Source of the DNA: Gordonia polyisoprenivorans
GTDB lineage: Bacteria; Actinomycetota; Actinomycetes; Mycobacteriales; Mycobacteriaceae
DNA length: 64,000 bases
Direction of reading: 5' to 3'
NCBI RefSeq assembly: GCF_017654315.1
Contig: NZ_CP072203.1
Coordinates: 1,364,001 to 1,428,000 of the forward strand
This document shows positions 54,542 through 62,883 of this stretch, piece by piece. Both the position numbers and the translations under genes were made by a program. The first letter of the stretch is position 1. Every line of letters starts with the position of its first letter. The notes below the pieces were generated by a model, which was given only the letters and a program-made list of their open reading frames with translations, was not told the DNA's origin and did not search any database.

Positions 54542-55341
54542 GCGCCGGGGCCGGAAGTCTTTGGGCGGTAGCGAGATTCCTCGGATCGCTGCTCGCCTCG
54601 CTGATCCTGATCCTGGTGATCTGGTGGCTGTTCCTGTTGGCCTTCCCCGACATCGGACCCATCATCGGGCGCACGCCGGCCGACGTCTACGCCTACCTGT
54701 TCACCGCGCCCGACGCGGCGGATTCGCGTCACCAGATCCTCGCCGACCTGTGGATCACCCTCAAGGATGCGGCGGTGGGCTTCGTCACCGGCATGATCGC
54801 CGCGGTGCTGGCCGCCGCACTGTTCGTCGTATACCGCCCGGCCGCACAGACATTCATGCCGATCGCGATGCTCCTGCGGTCGGTGCCACTGGTCGCGATG
54901 ACCCCGCTGATCACGCTCGTCGTCGGGCGCGGTGTCGCCGTCGTCGCGGTGATGGGTGGAATCGTCGTGTTCTTCCCGGCACTGGTCATGATCATGACCG
55001 GGCTGTCCAACGCCCCAAGACATCTCGACGACGTCATCGCCGTCTACGGCGGCGGCCGATGGACCGCGCTACGACGCTCAGCCGTGCCGTCGGCGGTGCC
55101 CGCACTGTTCAGCGCGGCCAAGGTGTCGGTGCCCGGCGCGTTCATCGGCGCGACCGTCGCCGAGTGGCTCGGAACCAACAAAGGTCTGGGAGCCACTCTG
55201 CAGCAAGCTCTTCCGGCCGCCGCCTACGACCAGTTGTGGGCGTCGGTCGTGGTGATCACGGTGTCGTCGATCATCGTCTACGCCGTGGTCGGCGTGATCG
55301 AGACGGTGGTGCTGCGGCAGATGGGCATGAGCGAGAACTGA
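54538..55341 (+). CDS. ABC transporter permease 2, sulfonate/taurine type
   Basis: A 267-residue permease with six predicted helices. Its coupling loop is DDVIAVYGGGRWTALRRSAVPSAVPALF near residue 165, with the same VYGGGR core as permease 1, so the two are paralogues that pair. The ATG overlaps the previous stop. A gap of 88 bases leads to the binding-protein gene. Confidence 0.88.
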   Translation: MSAGAGSLWAVARFLGSLLASLILILVIWWLFLLAFPDIGPIIGRTPADVYAYLFTAPDAADSRHQILADLWITLKDAAVGFVTGMIAAVLAAALFVVYRPAAQTFMPIAMLLRSVPLVAMTPLITLVVGRGVAVVAVMGGIVVFFPALVMIMTGLSNAPRHLDDVIAVYGGGRWTALRRSAVPSAVPALFSAAKVSVPGAFIGATVAEWLGTNKGLGATLQQALPAAAYDQLWASVVVITVSSIIVYAVVGVIETVVLRQMGMSEN

Positions 55342-55429
55342 TCGAACCACCGTCCCGGGCCATTGTCGCCCCGGGAGGAACCAACAGGTAGAAGACCCGG
55401 CACAGCCCGGAAAGAGGGGACACCACACC

Positions 55430-56533
55430 ATGAATCAGCACCACACCGCTCAGCGCGGAACCGCCGGTCGGAGCGCCGGATTCGATCGCCGATCCTTTCT
55501 TCGCTACACGCTGATGGCAGGTGGGGCAGCGGGTGCGCTCGGCGCCGCCGGTGTGCTGTCGGCCTGCAGCAGCGGCAGTTCGGGCGGCAACGGGGCGTCG
55601 TCGACCAATCCGAAGGTCCAGCTGTCGTGGCAGAAGAACATCGAATTCGCCGGTGAGTACTGGGCATTGGAGAAGGGGTACTACCAGAAGGCGGGCGTCG
55701 GCACGCCGGAACTGCTCACCGGCGGTGGTGCGGGTACCGGCGTGGAGACGGGTCTGACGTCGAACAAGGTGTGGATCGGCATGACCGCCCCGCAGCTCAC
55801 CGCTCCGGTCATTCTGCAGGGCGCGAAGCTGAAAACCGTTGCGGCAACCTTCCAGAAGAACCCGTTCTGCATCGTCTCCTCGGCGGCCAAGCCCATCAAC
55901 ACCCCGCAGGAGATGAAGGGTAAGAAGATCGGTGTGCAGGCCTCCAACGAGAACGTCTTCAAGGCGCTGCTCACCGCGAACGGTCTCACCGAATCCGACG
56001 TCCAGAAGATCACCGTGCAATACGACCCCACCCCGCTGACCAAGGGTGAGGTCGACGGCTGGGTCGCCTACATCACCAACGAGCCGATCACGCTGGCCGA
56101 GCAGGGTTTCGAGAACAAGGCGTTCCTCTTCGCGGACTTCAACCTGCCGCTCGTCGCCGAGACCCTCGTCGTGCGCCAGGAGACCATCGACAACGAGCGC
56201 GACAAGGTGAAGGCCTTCCTCAAGGCCGACATCCAGGGGTGGTACGACGCCGTCGCCGATCCCGCGGGCTCGGCGAAACTCGCCGTCACCAAGTACGGCA
56301 AGGATCTCGGACTCGACGAGGCCGAACAGGTCAAGGAAGCGACCGCCCAGAACACTCTCGTCGTCTCCGACGACACCAAGGCCAACGGGCTGCTCACCAT
56401 GACCGACGCGTTGATCGCCGAGAACATCGAAGCCCTCGCCAAGGCCGGCTACCAGATCAAGCCCGAGCAGATCTTCGACATGTCGCTCATCAAGGAGGTC
56501 TACGAGGAGGACCCGACCCTGAAGCGGGCCTGA
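55430..56533 (+). CDS. Tat-exported substrate-binding lipoprotein (NMT1/TauA-like)
   Basis: A 367-residue binding protein of the NMT1/THI5-like or TauA/SsuA group. The N-terminus carries a twin-arginine motif, DRRSFLRY, a hydrophobic segment and the lipobox LSAC, so it is exported folded and lipidated. The ligand-binding body has WQKNIEFAGEYWALEKGYY near residue 65 and GVQASNENVFKALL near residue 168. The Trp/Tyr-rich pocket and the associated dioxygenase suggest an organic sulfonate, sulfate ester or similar amphipathic ligand, but a pyrimidine precursor is also possible. It is the last gene of the importer operon. Confidence 0.88.
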   Translation: MNQHHTAQRGTAGRSAGFDRRSFLRYTLMAGGAAGALGAAGVLSACSSGSSGGNGASSTNPKVQLSWQKNIEFAGEYWALEKGYYQKAGVGTPELLTGGGAGTGVETGLTSNKVWIGMTAPQLTAPVILQGAKLKTVAATFQKNPFCIVSSAAKPINTPQEMKGKKIGVQASNENVFKALLTANGLTESDVQKITVQYDPTPLTKGEVDGWVAYITNEPITLAEQGFENKAFLFADFNLPLVAETLVVRQETIDNERDKVKAFLKADIQGWYDAVADPAGSAKLAVTKYGKDLGLDEAEQVKEATAQNTLVVSDDTKANGLLTMTDALIAENIEALAKAGYQIKPEQIFDMSLIKEVYEEDPTLKRA

Positions 56534-56549
56534 TCACCATCCCAACCGC

Positions 56550-56786
56550 TGGTCGATCGCTCCTGCCCGACACCCGACCATCCCATCCCGATGGTCGATC
56601 ACTCCTGCCCGACGCCCGACCATCCCATCCCGATGGTCGATCACTCCTGCCCGACGCCCGACCATCCCATCCCGATGGTCGAGGTGCGGAGGAGCGATAG
56701 CGACGGAGCCTCGAGACCCGTTGCACCGGTGAGTATCCGGTCCCGCAGGCACCGGAATCATCACCACCGCAACAGGTCTCGAGACC
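56550..56786. repeat. 42-bp tandem repeats plus REP-like palindromic end
   Basis: Three copies of a 42-bp unit beginning TGGTCGATC start at 56550, 56592 and 56634, with a partial fourth at 56676. Across each junction CGACCATC and GATGGTCG pair around 7 bases, so each copy gives an 8-bp hairpin. The block continues as GGTGCGGAGGAGCGATAGCG (56683-56702) and CTCGAGACC, and ends with the palindrome GGTCTCGAGACC (56775-56786). Cores of this sort occur as dispersed REP-like elements in this kind of genome (from memory). The 416-base gap between the binding-protein gene and 56950 holds no other feature. Confidence 0.85.
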
Positions 56787-56949
56787 CAGCCGCCTCCGAT
56801 TCCGCCGCGCCGCACCGAACGGCGACCATCGACCGGGCGCCGTTTCTCGTCGACCGGGCGTCACAATCCGCCCACCGGGCGTGCTCCGATACGCTGAAGG
56901 TCTGCCCGGTGCACCGCGGCCCGGGCGAACTGTGACGAGGAGTGACGAC

Positions 56950-57144
56950 ATGTCCGAGTTCATCAAGAAGATCAAGGACGAGGCCAAGGCGGTCGAGGCC
57001 GCGATCGACAACGAACTTACCGTGCTCGAGGGCGTCCCCGGCTATGACCCGCTCGCCAAGGACGAGGACGAATCCGACGACGCCAGCGCGACCGCCAGCG
57101 ACGACACCGAGGGTGGCGGCTCCCCGGTCGACGAGTCGAAATAG
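56950..57144 (+). CDS. Small acidic hypothetical protein
   Basis: A 64-residue protein. Residues 1-28 look like an amphipathic helix (MSEFIKKIKDEAKAVEAAID), and the rest is strongly acidic and low complexity (DEDESDDASATASDDTEGG). GAGGAG precedes the ATG. It lies 7 bases upstream of the nitroreductase-like gene. The role is unknown; a disordered partner of the following enzyme is a guess. Confidence 0.6.
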   Translation: MSEFIKKIKDEAKAVEAAIDNELTVLEGVPGYDPLAKDEDESDDASATASDDTEGGGSPVDESK

Positions 57145-57151
57145 CGCACCC

Positions 57152-57592
57152 GTGTCGGTGTCGACCGACCTGTTCGTCACCGCGCTCAAGGCGCATCAGT
57201 GGATCTACCAGCACAGTCATGGTCTGATCGGGCACCGTCTGCTGATGGGTAACCCGACCCTGCTGCTGCACATGACCGGACGCAAGAGCGGGCAGCCACG
57301 GACGACGGCGTTGACCTATGCCCGTGACGGCGAGACCTATCTCGTCGTCGCCTCCAACGGCGGGTCACCGCGCCCGCCCGCATGGCTGGCCAACCTGAAG
57401 GCCATCCCGGACGTCGAGATCCAGGTCGGCCGTCGCCATGTCGCGGTCACCGCCCGCGCCACCTACCCGGACGACCCGGACTACGCCCGACGCTGGCAGC
57501 TCGTCGACGACGTCAACAAGGGGCGCTACGCGCAGTATCAGAGCAAGACCACGCGTCCCATCGCGATTGTCGAGCTGACCCCGCGGGTGTGA
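57152..57592 (+). CDS. Deazaflavin-dependent nitroreductase family protein
   Basis: A 146-residue protein of the DDN (F420H2-dependent nitroreductase) family. The signature block TGRKSGQPRTTALTYARDG near residue 45 and LVVASNGGSPRPPAWLANL near residue 65 bind the F420 phosphate and ring, and the final VQVGRRHVAVTAR-like strand closes the split barrel. Homologues reduce quinones or nitro compounds using F420. The GTG at 57152 is the only start that keeps the fold intact. It lies between the importer operon and the dioxygenase gene. Confidence 0.88.
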   Translation: MSVSTDLFVTALKAHQWIYQHSHGLIGHRLLMGNPTLLLHMTGRKSGQPRTTALTYARDGETYLVVASNGGSPRPPAWLANLKAIPDVEIQVGRRHVAVTARATYPDDPDYARRWQLVDDVNKGRYAQYQSKTTRPIAIVELTPRV

Positions 57593-57698
57593 TCCATCGC
57601 GTCGTCGGGCGCCGACGTTGGAATCACCCTGAGCCAGATCATGCGTGTTCGCCGCGCGTCCACGGAGAGTGGGTGGCGACGAACGAAAGGTGATCGCA

Positions 57699-58682
57699 AT
57701 GACATTGGCTCAAATCGATGCCCGCACCGACCGCGCGGCCGCCGCCGAACAGCTCTACCGGGACGCAGGCATCACCGTCACCAAGCTGGGGGAGCATATC
57801 GGCGCCACGATCGACGGTGTGCGCCTCGGCGGGGACGTGCCGACCGAGCAGGTCGAGGCCATCCGCACCGCTCTCGCCGTGAACAAGGTGGTGGCGTTCT
57901 CGGGGCAGGAGCACCTCGACGATGCGAGTCAGTATGCGTTCGCCTCGTTGCTCGGTGAGCCGACCGCGCCGCATCCGACGGTCACCTCTCGCGGTGATCA
58001 GCTGTTGACGATCGAAGGGGCCGCCAACAGCTGGCACTCCGACGTCACCTTCGTCGACCGCATCCCCAAGGCGTCGCTGCTACGCCCGATCGTGCTGCCG
58101 ACGTACGGCGGTGCGACCACATGGGCCTCCACGGTCGCCGCCTACGAGCAGTTGCCTACGCCGTTGCGGGCGCTCGTCGAGAATCTCTGGGCCACTCACT
58201 CCAACCTCTACGACTACGTCAGCCAGAAGGAGCCGTCGGGCGGTATCGACGTCGTCCAGAAGCAGGAGCACTACGCCGAGTTCACCAGTACCGAGTACGA
58301 GACCCTGCATCCCGTGGTGCGCGTGCATCCCGAAACCGGTGAGCGCAGTCTCCTCCTGGGGCATTTCGCCAAGGAGTTCCGTGGACTCAAGGCCTCGGAG
58401 TTCGCGAACCTCTACCACTTACTGCAGGATCGGATCACCAAGCTGGAGAACACCTTCCGATGGAACTGGAGCTACGGTGACCTGGTCATCTGGGACAACC
58501 GCGCCACCCAGCACTACGGCATCTCCGACTTCGGTGACCAGAAACGTCAACTGCACCGGATCACTCTCGCCGGCGACGTACCCGTCGACATCCACGGCCA
58601 GAGCAGCCGGATTCTCCAGGGCGACGCCTCGCACTATTCGTCGGTGGAGCAGTCCCGGCGGCTGGAGGTCTTCGCTGCCTGA
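57699..58682 (+). CDS. TauD/TfdA-family 2-oxoglutarate-dependent dioxygenase
   Basis: A 327-residue Fe(II)/2-oxoglutarate dioxygenase. Iron ligands His113 and Asp115 lie in WHSDVTF and the distal His286 in LHRITL; the Arg that binds 2-oxoglutarate is probably the one just after it (RITLAGD). The family cleaves taurine, alkyl sulfates or other sulfonates to release sulfite or sulfate. Length suits AtsK/TauD-like enzymes. GAAAGGTGATCGCA precedes the ATG. It follows the importer and the F420 enzyme on the same strand, so a sulfur-source role is likely but the substrate is not certain. Confidence 0.9.
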   Translation: MTLAQIDARTDRAAAAEQLYRDAGITVTKLGEHIGATIDGVRLGGDVPTEQVEAIRTALAVNKVVAFSGQEHLDDASQYAFASLLGEPTAPHPTVTSRGDQLLTIEGAANSWHSDVTFVDRIPKASLLRPIVLPTYGGATTWASTVAAYEQLPTPLRALVENLWATHSNLYDYVSQKEPSGGIDVVQKQEHYAEFTSTEYETLHPVVRVHPETGERSLLLGHFAKEFRGLKASEFANLYHLLQDRITKLENTFRWNWSYGDLVIWDNRATQHYGISDFGDQKRQLHRITLAGDVPVDIHGQSSRILQGDASHYSSVEQSRRLEVFAA

Positions 58683-58724
58683 GTGTCGCTCATCTGTGAA
58701 TGAACTGAGAGAATGCTGAATCAA

Positions 58725-58758
58725 CTGTGGTCGGGTTCCCGAGGGAATCCGGCCACAG
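58725..58758 (+). terminator. Hairpin after the TauD-like gene
   Basis: Inverted repeat with 16-base arms (58725-58740 with 58743-58758, 14 of 16 paired). It lies 42 bases after the stop codon. No T-run is visible, so the effect on transcription is uncertain. Confidence 0.6.
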
Positions 58759-58926
58759 TCGGCTGTCGCCTGCGGGTTTCGACCTGTCACTCGGCCGGAC
58801 GATCCTGAGAGAGATTTTGCTATTTGACACTTGCGAGTGGTTTGTCTGGATTAATGTCGCCGGTGCACGACGGGGAAGTCGGGGGGCTCCTTCTCCACTC
58901 GCACACCGGATTGAAGGAGCCGATCC

Positions 58927-60540
58927 ATGGGACGACACAGCCTCGTACGCGAACCCGCCACCCGCCGTATGGCTTTGGGTGCCACCGCCCTTGCGGCGTC
59001 GGCCACCCTGACAGCCGGTCTGGCCTTCGGTGACGGCCAGGCACAGGCCTCGATTCCGCAGGTGACCAGCGGCCTGGCGAGCATCCACGACTGGTCGACG
59101 GCGACTCTGGATGAGGTGATCGCGGCGTTGGGGATCGAGAGCCAGGGCATCGCCGGTGGGGTGGCGTTGGGGCCGAACTACCTGATCGATCAGCTGGTCG
59201 ATCAGATCAACGCGGTGTTGGAATCGCTGCTGCCGGTCGGCATTGAGATCGATCCCGATCTGGTTCGAGACACGCTGGAGTCGCTCGGAATCGTATTCGG
59301 CAATGAAACAGCGATCGCGATACTTCCCGGCGCTGCCGTCGCAATTCCGCTCGGCGCGGGAAGCAGTGCGGCCGCTTTATCGATTCTCGGTCTGGCCCTT
59401 GCGACCGATGGAGTGACGGATTTCGTCAATGGCGCGTGGGCCACCGAGCTCGTCCCTGACTGGGTTCCACTGATCGGCGGAATGACGGTCGGTGAGGTCT
59501 TGGACTTCGTCGGCATCGACCGCGCCGATCTCCCCGACGACACGGTCTTCTGCCTCGGTGCCTTGGCGGCCGCGAACTCGAAGACCGCGGGTTCGTGTCT
59601 GAACATCGCCGCCACCTTCGATGCGCGCTATATCAAGGTCGCCGATGGCCAGCAGTCCGGGGAAGTGCAACTTGCACTGACCAATCCGCTCTCGGTTCTG
59701 ACGCTGCTGACCGATCAGGATCAGTTGCTCGACATCCTCGCCCAGGCGATCACCGGTGATCCGATCTACGTCACCAAGGACGTCCTCCGCCTCAGTCTGA
59801 ACGGCCCGGAGAACCTCGCCCTCACCAGCGATTACGGATACTCGGGTCCGATCAGGATCTCGTGGCTCGGTTCGCAGTTCGTGCTGTTCCCCGGCACCGC
59901 GCAGACCCACGGCACCAACGGCCCCGACTACGTCAACTACCTGAGCCTGCCCACCCTGACGCTCGGCACCCCGACGTCTCTGCAGCAGATCATCCCGACC
60001 TTCGACGTCTCGTCGTTCAACTTCTTCGATCTGTTCACCATCCCGGCGTTCAACACCGGCAACCTGACCTCCGCGTTGCCGACGAGCGCGACGGTCCCGG
60101 TGTCGGCGTTGCGGTCGGTGCAGCCCGAGCTGATGAGCGTGTCGGCCGCCGACGCCCCGACCGCCGACACTCCGACCACGGACGCCCCGACCGCCGATGC
60201 CGGGGATGGTGGACAGACCGCAGGGGCGCCCGCCTCGACCAACCCGGCGGCCGCTCCCGCAGCCGGCGATTCCACTCTTGCCACCGGCTCGACGGATACA
60301 GATCAGGGTGCACCGCACCAAGATACGCCGACACCCGCACCTGTCGTGACGACCCCGGCCGGGCAGGCCGGCGCCGGTGATCAGGCCGGCGATGCCACGG
60401 GTGACCAGGGTGCCGCGAACCCGGCACCGACCACCGACGACTCGTCCTCGACGCCGTCGAGCTCACCGGCGGCAGGGCCCGCGACGACTGGCGGCACCGG
60501 TGCCTCCACTGTGAGCGATCAGCAGCAGCCCGCAGCCTGA
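58927..60540 (+). CDS. Large secreted protein with Thr/Pro/Ala-rich tail
   Basis: A 537-residue exported protein that I cannot assign. A signal with basic start and RRMALG (possible Tat motif) ends near AQAS at residue 42. Residues about 45-380 form the folded part and contain hydrophobic segments with many Gly, Leu and Ile, a Cys pair (FCLGALAAANSKTAGSCL) and repeated beta-strand blocks. The last 140 residues are Thr, Pro, Ala, Asp and Ser rich, a typical cell-wall tether or glycosylated tail. Codon use in about 59270-59480 is more AT-rich than the rest, perhaps a recombined patch. A host-interaction or surface role is plausible but unproven. Confidence 0.8.
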   Translation: MGRHSLVREPATRRMALGATALAASATLTAGLAFGDGQAQASIPQVTSGLASIHDWSTATLDEVIAALGIESQGIAGGVALGPNYLIDQLVDQINAVLESLLPVGIEIDPDLVRDTLESLGIVFGNETAIAILPGAAVAIPLGAGSSAAALSILGLALATDGVTDFVNGAWATELVPDWVPLIGGMTVGEVLDFVGIDRADLPDDTVFCLGALAAANSKTAGSCLNIAATFDARYIKVADGQQSGEVQLALTNPLSVLTLLTDQDQLLDILAQAITGDPIYVTKDVLRLSLNGPENLALTSDYGYSGPIRISWLGSQFVLFPGTAQTHGTNGPDYVNYLSLPTLTLGTPTSLQQIIPTFDVSSFNFFDLFTIPAFNTGNLTSALPTSATVPVSALRSVQPELMSVSAADAPTADTPTTDAPTADAGDGGQTAGAPASTNPAAAPAAGDSTLATGSTDTDQGAPHQDTPTPAPVVTTPAGQAGAGDQAGDATGDQGAANPAPTTDDSSSTPSSSPAAGPATTGGTGASTVSDQQQPAA

Positions 60541-60569
60541 TCGCCCATGCGGTGCCTTACGATCGCCGC

Positions 60570-60800
60570 ATGATTTCAGTTGTGGACTTGCGGAGGAACG
60601 TTGAGGCGTCGGTCATCTTCTTCGTCGTGGTGACGATCATCAATGTGCTGCTCACCCATCAGGGCTTCTGGGAGTCGGTGAAGGACGGGTTGATCTTCGC
60701 CGTCATCGCGATGGTCGTCTACGTGGTGTGGGACTTGGCGAGTACGGCGTTCCGTGCGCGTCGGCGGGGCGACGCGCACGGAAGTACCGACAGTCGATAG
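60570..60800 (+). CDS. Small two-helix membrane protein
   Basis: A 76-residue protein with two hydrophobic helices (about residues 12-31 and 41-60) and a basic tail RARRRGDAHGS. It lies 29 bases after the secreted-protein gene on the same strand. No family is recognised. It could be an accessory of its neighbour. The ATG at 60570 lacks a good ribosome-binding site. Confidence 0.6.
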   Translation: MISVVDLRRNVEASVIFFVVVTIINVLLTHQGFWESVKDGLIFAVIAMVVYVVWDLASTAFRARRRGDAHGSTDSR

Positions 60801-60809
60801 GGGTTTCGT

Positions 60810-61697
60810 TTACTGAGCCGGCCGGTACTCGACCGCTGACGGTGCGGCCTCGGGTGGAGCCGAGAGCCTACCCAGCATGATCGTCGACAGCAGCATCACG
60901 CCGAGTGCGACGAAGATGGCGATGTCGCCCGCGTTTCCGACGCGGAGGGCCTCGTCATAGATGGTCAGTCCCAACGACATTGCGATGATCGGTTTGAGGA
61001 CGGTGACCGCGGGCAGGCTGGTCTGGACGTCGCCGGCCTGATAGCTGGATTGCTGCCACAGGGTGCCGAGCGTCGCGGTGACCGCCATCGCCCAGAACTC
61101 CCAACTGGCGAGTCCGTCGAGTAGCCCGTCGCGGAATGCGGCGATCCCGGTCTTGGTGAGCGGTGCCGAGAGGCCGAGGAGGACGCCGGCGCCGATGGCC
61201 AGTGTGAGTGATCGCCATGTGCCGTGTGGCAGTCGTGAGCCGCCTGCCACGCAGACGATCACGACGGGGATCATCACGGCGAGCGGAATGATCCAGTCGC
61301 TGAACGGTGGATCGTCGATGCCCTCGGTGGGTTGCCCGAGCAGCATGAACACCACCAGCGATGCGGTCAACAGTGCAGCCCACGTCCATTCGCGCGCGGT
61401 GAGCATCCGACGTTCGGAGTAGGCGCCCATCGGCAGGGCGAACAGTAACGCGGTGACCAGCAACGGCTGCACCAGCATCAGGCTGCCGACCGCCAAGGCC
61501 CAGGCCTGGACGACGAATCCGAGGATGTCGGCGGCGATGCCCGCCAGCCACGTCTTGCGTCGGAAGAGTGCGACGAAGAAACCGGCACCGACGGCGCCGT
61601 CGTCGGGCAGCCCTCGGGTGCCGGCGGCCTGGAGCACCGATGCGATCGCGAACAGCAGTGCCGCGGCGAGCGACAGGATTATCGCGACGATGTCCAC
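60810..61697 (-). CDS. DMT-superfamily transporter
   Basis: A 295-residue protein with about nine to ten hydrophobic segments, an EamA/DMT-type layout of two related halves. Motifs include MLVQPLLVTALLFALPMGA near residue 68 and VTVLKPIIAMSLGL near residue 243, conserved between EamA halves. GTG at 61697 begins at the first membrane helix. The substrate is unknown; DMT members move metabolites, amines or drugs. It is convergent with the small membrane protein, 9 bases away. Confidence 0.83.
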   Translation of the reverse strand: MDIVAIILSLAAALLFAIASVLQAAGTRGLPDDGAVGAGFFVALFRRKTWLAGIAADILGFVVQAWALAVGSLMLVQPLLVTALLFALPMGAYSERRMLTAREWTWAALLTASLVVFMLLGQPTEGIDDPPFSDWIIPLAVMIPVVIVCVAGGSRLPHGTWRSLTLAIGAGVLLGLSAPLTKTGIAAFRDGLLDGLASWEFWAMAVTATLGTLWQQSSYQAGDVQTSLPAVTVLKPIIAMSLGLTIYDEALRVGNAGDIAIFVALGVMLLSTIMLGRLSAPPEAAPSAVEYRPAQ

Positions 61698-61963
61698 GCG
61701 CGCTCCGTGGTCGGTGTAACCGGCGATTCGACGTGTCGCATGAGCCGAAGCGTAGTGCACCGCGCTCGGATTCGGGCGAGGCCCGGCGTGCGATCTGACC
61801 GCGACCCCGCCGGATACAGACGGCCCCGCCGGACAGAAAGGCGACGACCGGATCGGTCACGCCGTGTCCTGCTCGCCCGTCAGGGCGGTGCCCGCCAACT
61901 CCGCGAGGGAGTGTCGGAGCCGTGTCGGAAACAGTGTGTCGTGAGCGACCCGGTCGTCGCGCG

Positions 61964-62392
61964 TCATGTCTGGTTGATGTGTTCGTCTCGGACCTTGTTC
62001 GATAACCACCTCCTCTGTCGGACAACGGTTGTCGTGGTGTGCGGTCGGTGCGGAGGGTCGCGTTGATGTGGTGACGGCCGGTCGGGCCTGCGTCCCGCGC
62101 GCAGATCGGTGTGTTCGTGACTCGCAACAATCGAACGCGGAGAGAGGACGCGCTGTGTTGCGTGCAGCGTCAGGTCGAGGCGCATCGTCCGGTCGAGCCG
62201 ACGTGGACGAGGGAGTTCACAGACCTCGATTCCATGCCGCACCAGCCACGTCCGATCCGCTGCCGACCAGGCGATGCTCTCATCGAGAATTGGACGGCAG
62301 AAGCCTGCGGCCGGACGGGCTATGGTCGCAGTCCGGATGCTCTCGCCCGCGTCGAAGTCGGTCGAGAGTTGCTCTCCTACAACAGTTGTCAT
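61964..62392 (-). CDS. Hypothetical protein with strong SD and CIRCE-like upstream region
   Basis: A 142-residue protein with an unrecognised N-terminal domain (about residues 1-70, with Cys32, Cys58 and several aromatic positions) and a very basic, His/Arg/Pro-rich tail (about 90-142). The start is strongly supported by GGAGGT 5 bases upstream of the ATG. The upstream region has a CIRCE-like dyad at 62433-62457. It lies at the start of the right accessory strip. Function unknown; heat-stress regulation is inferred only from the operator. Confidence 0.6.
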   Translation of the reverse strand: MTTVVGEQLSTDFDAGESIRTATIARPAAGFCRPILDESIAWSAADRTWLVRHGIEVCELPRPRRLDRTMRLDLTLHATQRVLSPRSIVASHEHTDLRAGRRPDRPSPHQRDPPHRPHTTTTVVRQRRWLSNKVRDEHINQT

Positions 62393-62432
62393 CGTTCACC
62401 TCCGGCGGCAAAGGATGCTGTCGACACCAAAA

Positions 62433-62481
62433 TAGCACCACGAACCGAATAGTGCTAGCGATCTTCGCCAACGAGTGCTAG
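62433..62481 (-). promoter_or_regulatory. CIRCE-like operator upstream of the hypothetical gene
   Basis: TAGCAC (62433-62438), 13 bases and GTGCTA (62452-62457) match the outer hexamers of the HrcA operator TTAGCACTC-N9-GAGTGCTAA with exactly the right spacing. The inner bases differ. A third half-site GAGTGCTAG follows at 62473-62481, 23 bases after the second. The operator lies 41 bases upstream of the start at 62392. Confidence 0.55.
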
Positions 62482-62509
62482 AAGATATGGCGAACATCGT
62501 CACGACGAG

Positions 62510-62808
62510 AAGGTAAGGAGGACACCATCACTGACAGATGTCGGGTTCATCGCGGAACGGCTGGGGCAGCCATCGCCATGGACATGTCCACCTTCCCGCC
62601 CCGCCGCCCTGGCGGCCGGACGACCGCCCCTGGCATCCCAGAGTGGTGACGAAGGTCCGCTGTGGTCGATACTCATCGTGCTCGCGACGCCACTCGTCGA
62701 ATCCGGCAGCGCCGGATGGGGATCGGCCGCGGTGAGCATTGCCCTCGTCGTCGCTGTCGTCGCGTTGGGTGAGCTTCCCGCTGATCGAACGAGTGCATCA
62801 AGCGCGCG
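62510..62808 (+). pseudogene. Probable frameshifted small membrane protein gene
   Basis: An AAGGAGG site lies at 62514-62520. A frame starting at ATG 62538 encodes a His/Pro/Arg-rich peptide, while a second frame downstream of about 62650 encodes LWSILIVLATPLVESGS and AVSIALVVAVVALGEL, two convincing membrane-helix segments ending at 62808. The two join only with a frameshift. No complete frame spans the pair. The expected ATG position after the ribosome-binding site reads ATC. This looks like a decayed small gene; the reconstruction is uncertain. Confidence 0.3.
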
Positions 62809-62883
62809 CTGACCGAAAACGGCACGATGAGAGCTTGTACTGAGCGGGTTCGGAGAGCCGCTGCCGTGCATAGAATCGTGGGT

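Noticed and set aside
56550..56680. CRISPR array at the 42-bp repeats
   Set aside because: The whole 42-bp unit repeats without variable spacers and there are no cas genes; a tandem hairpin repeat is a better description.
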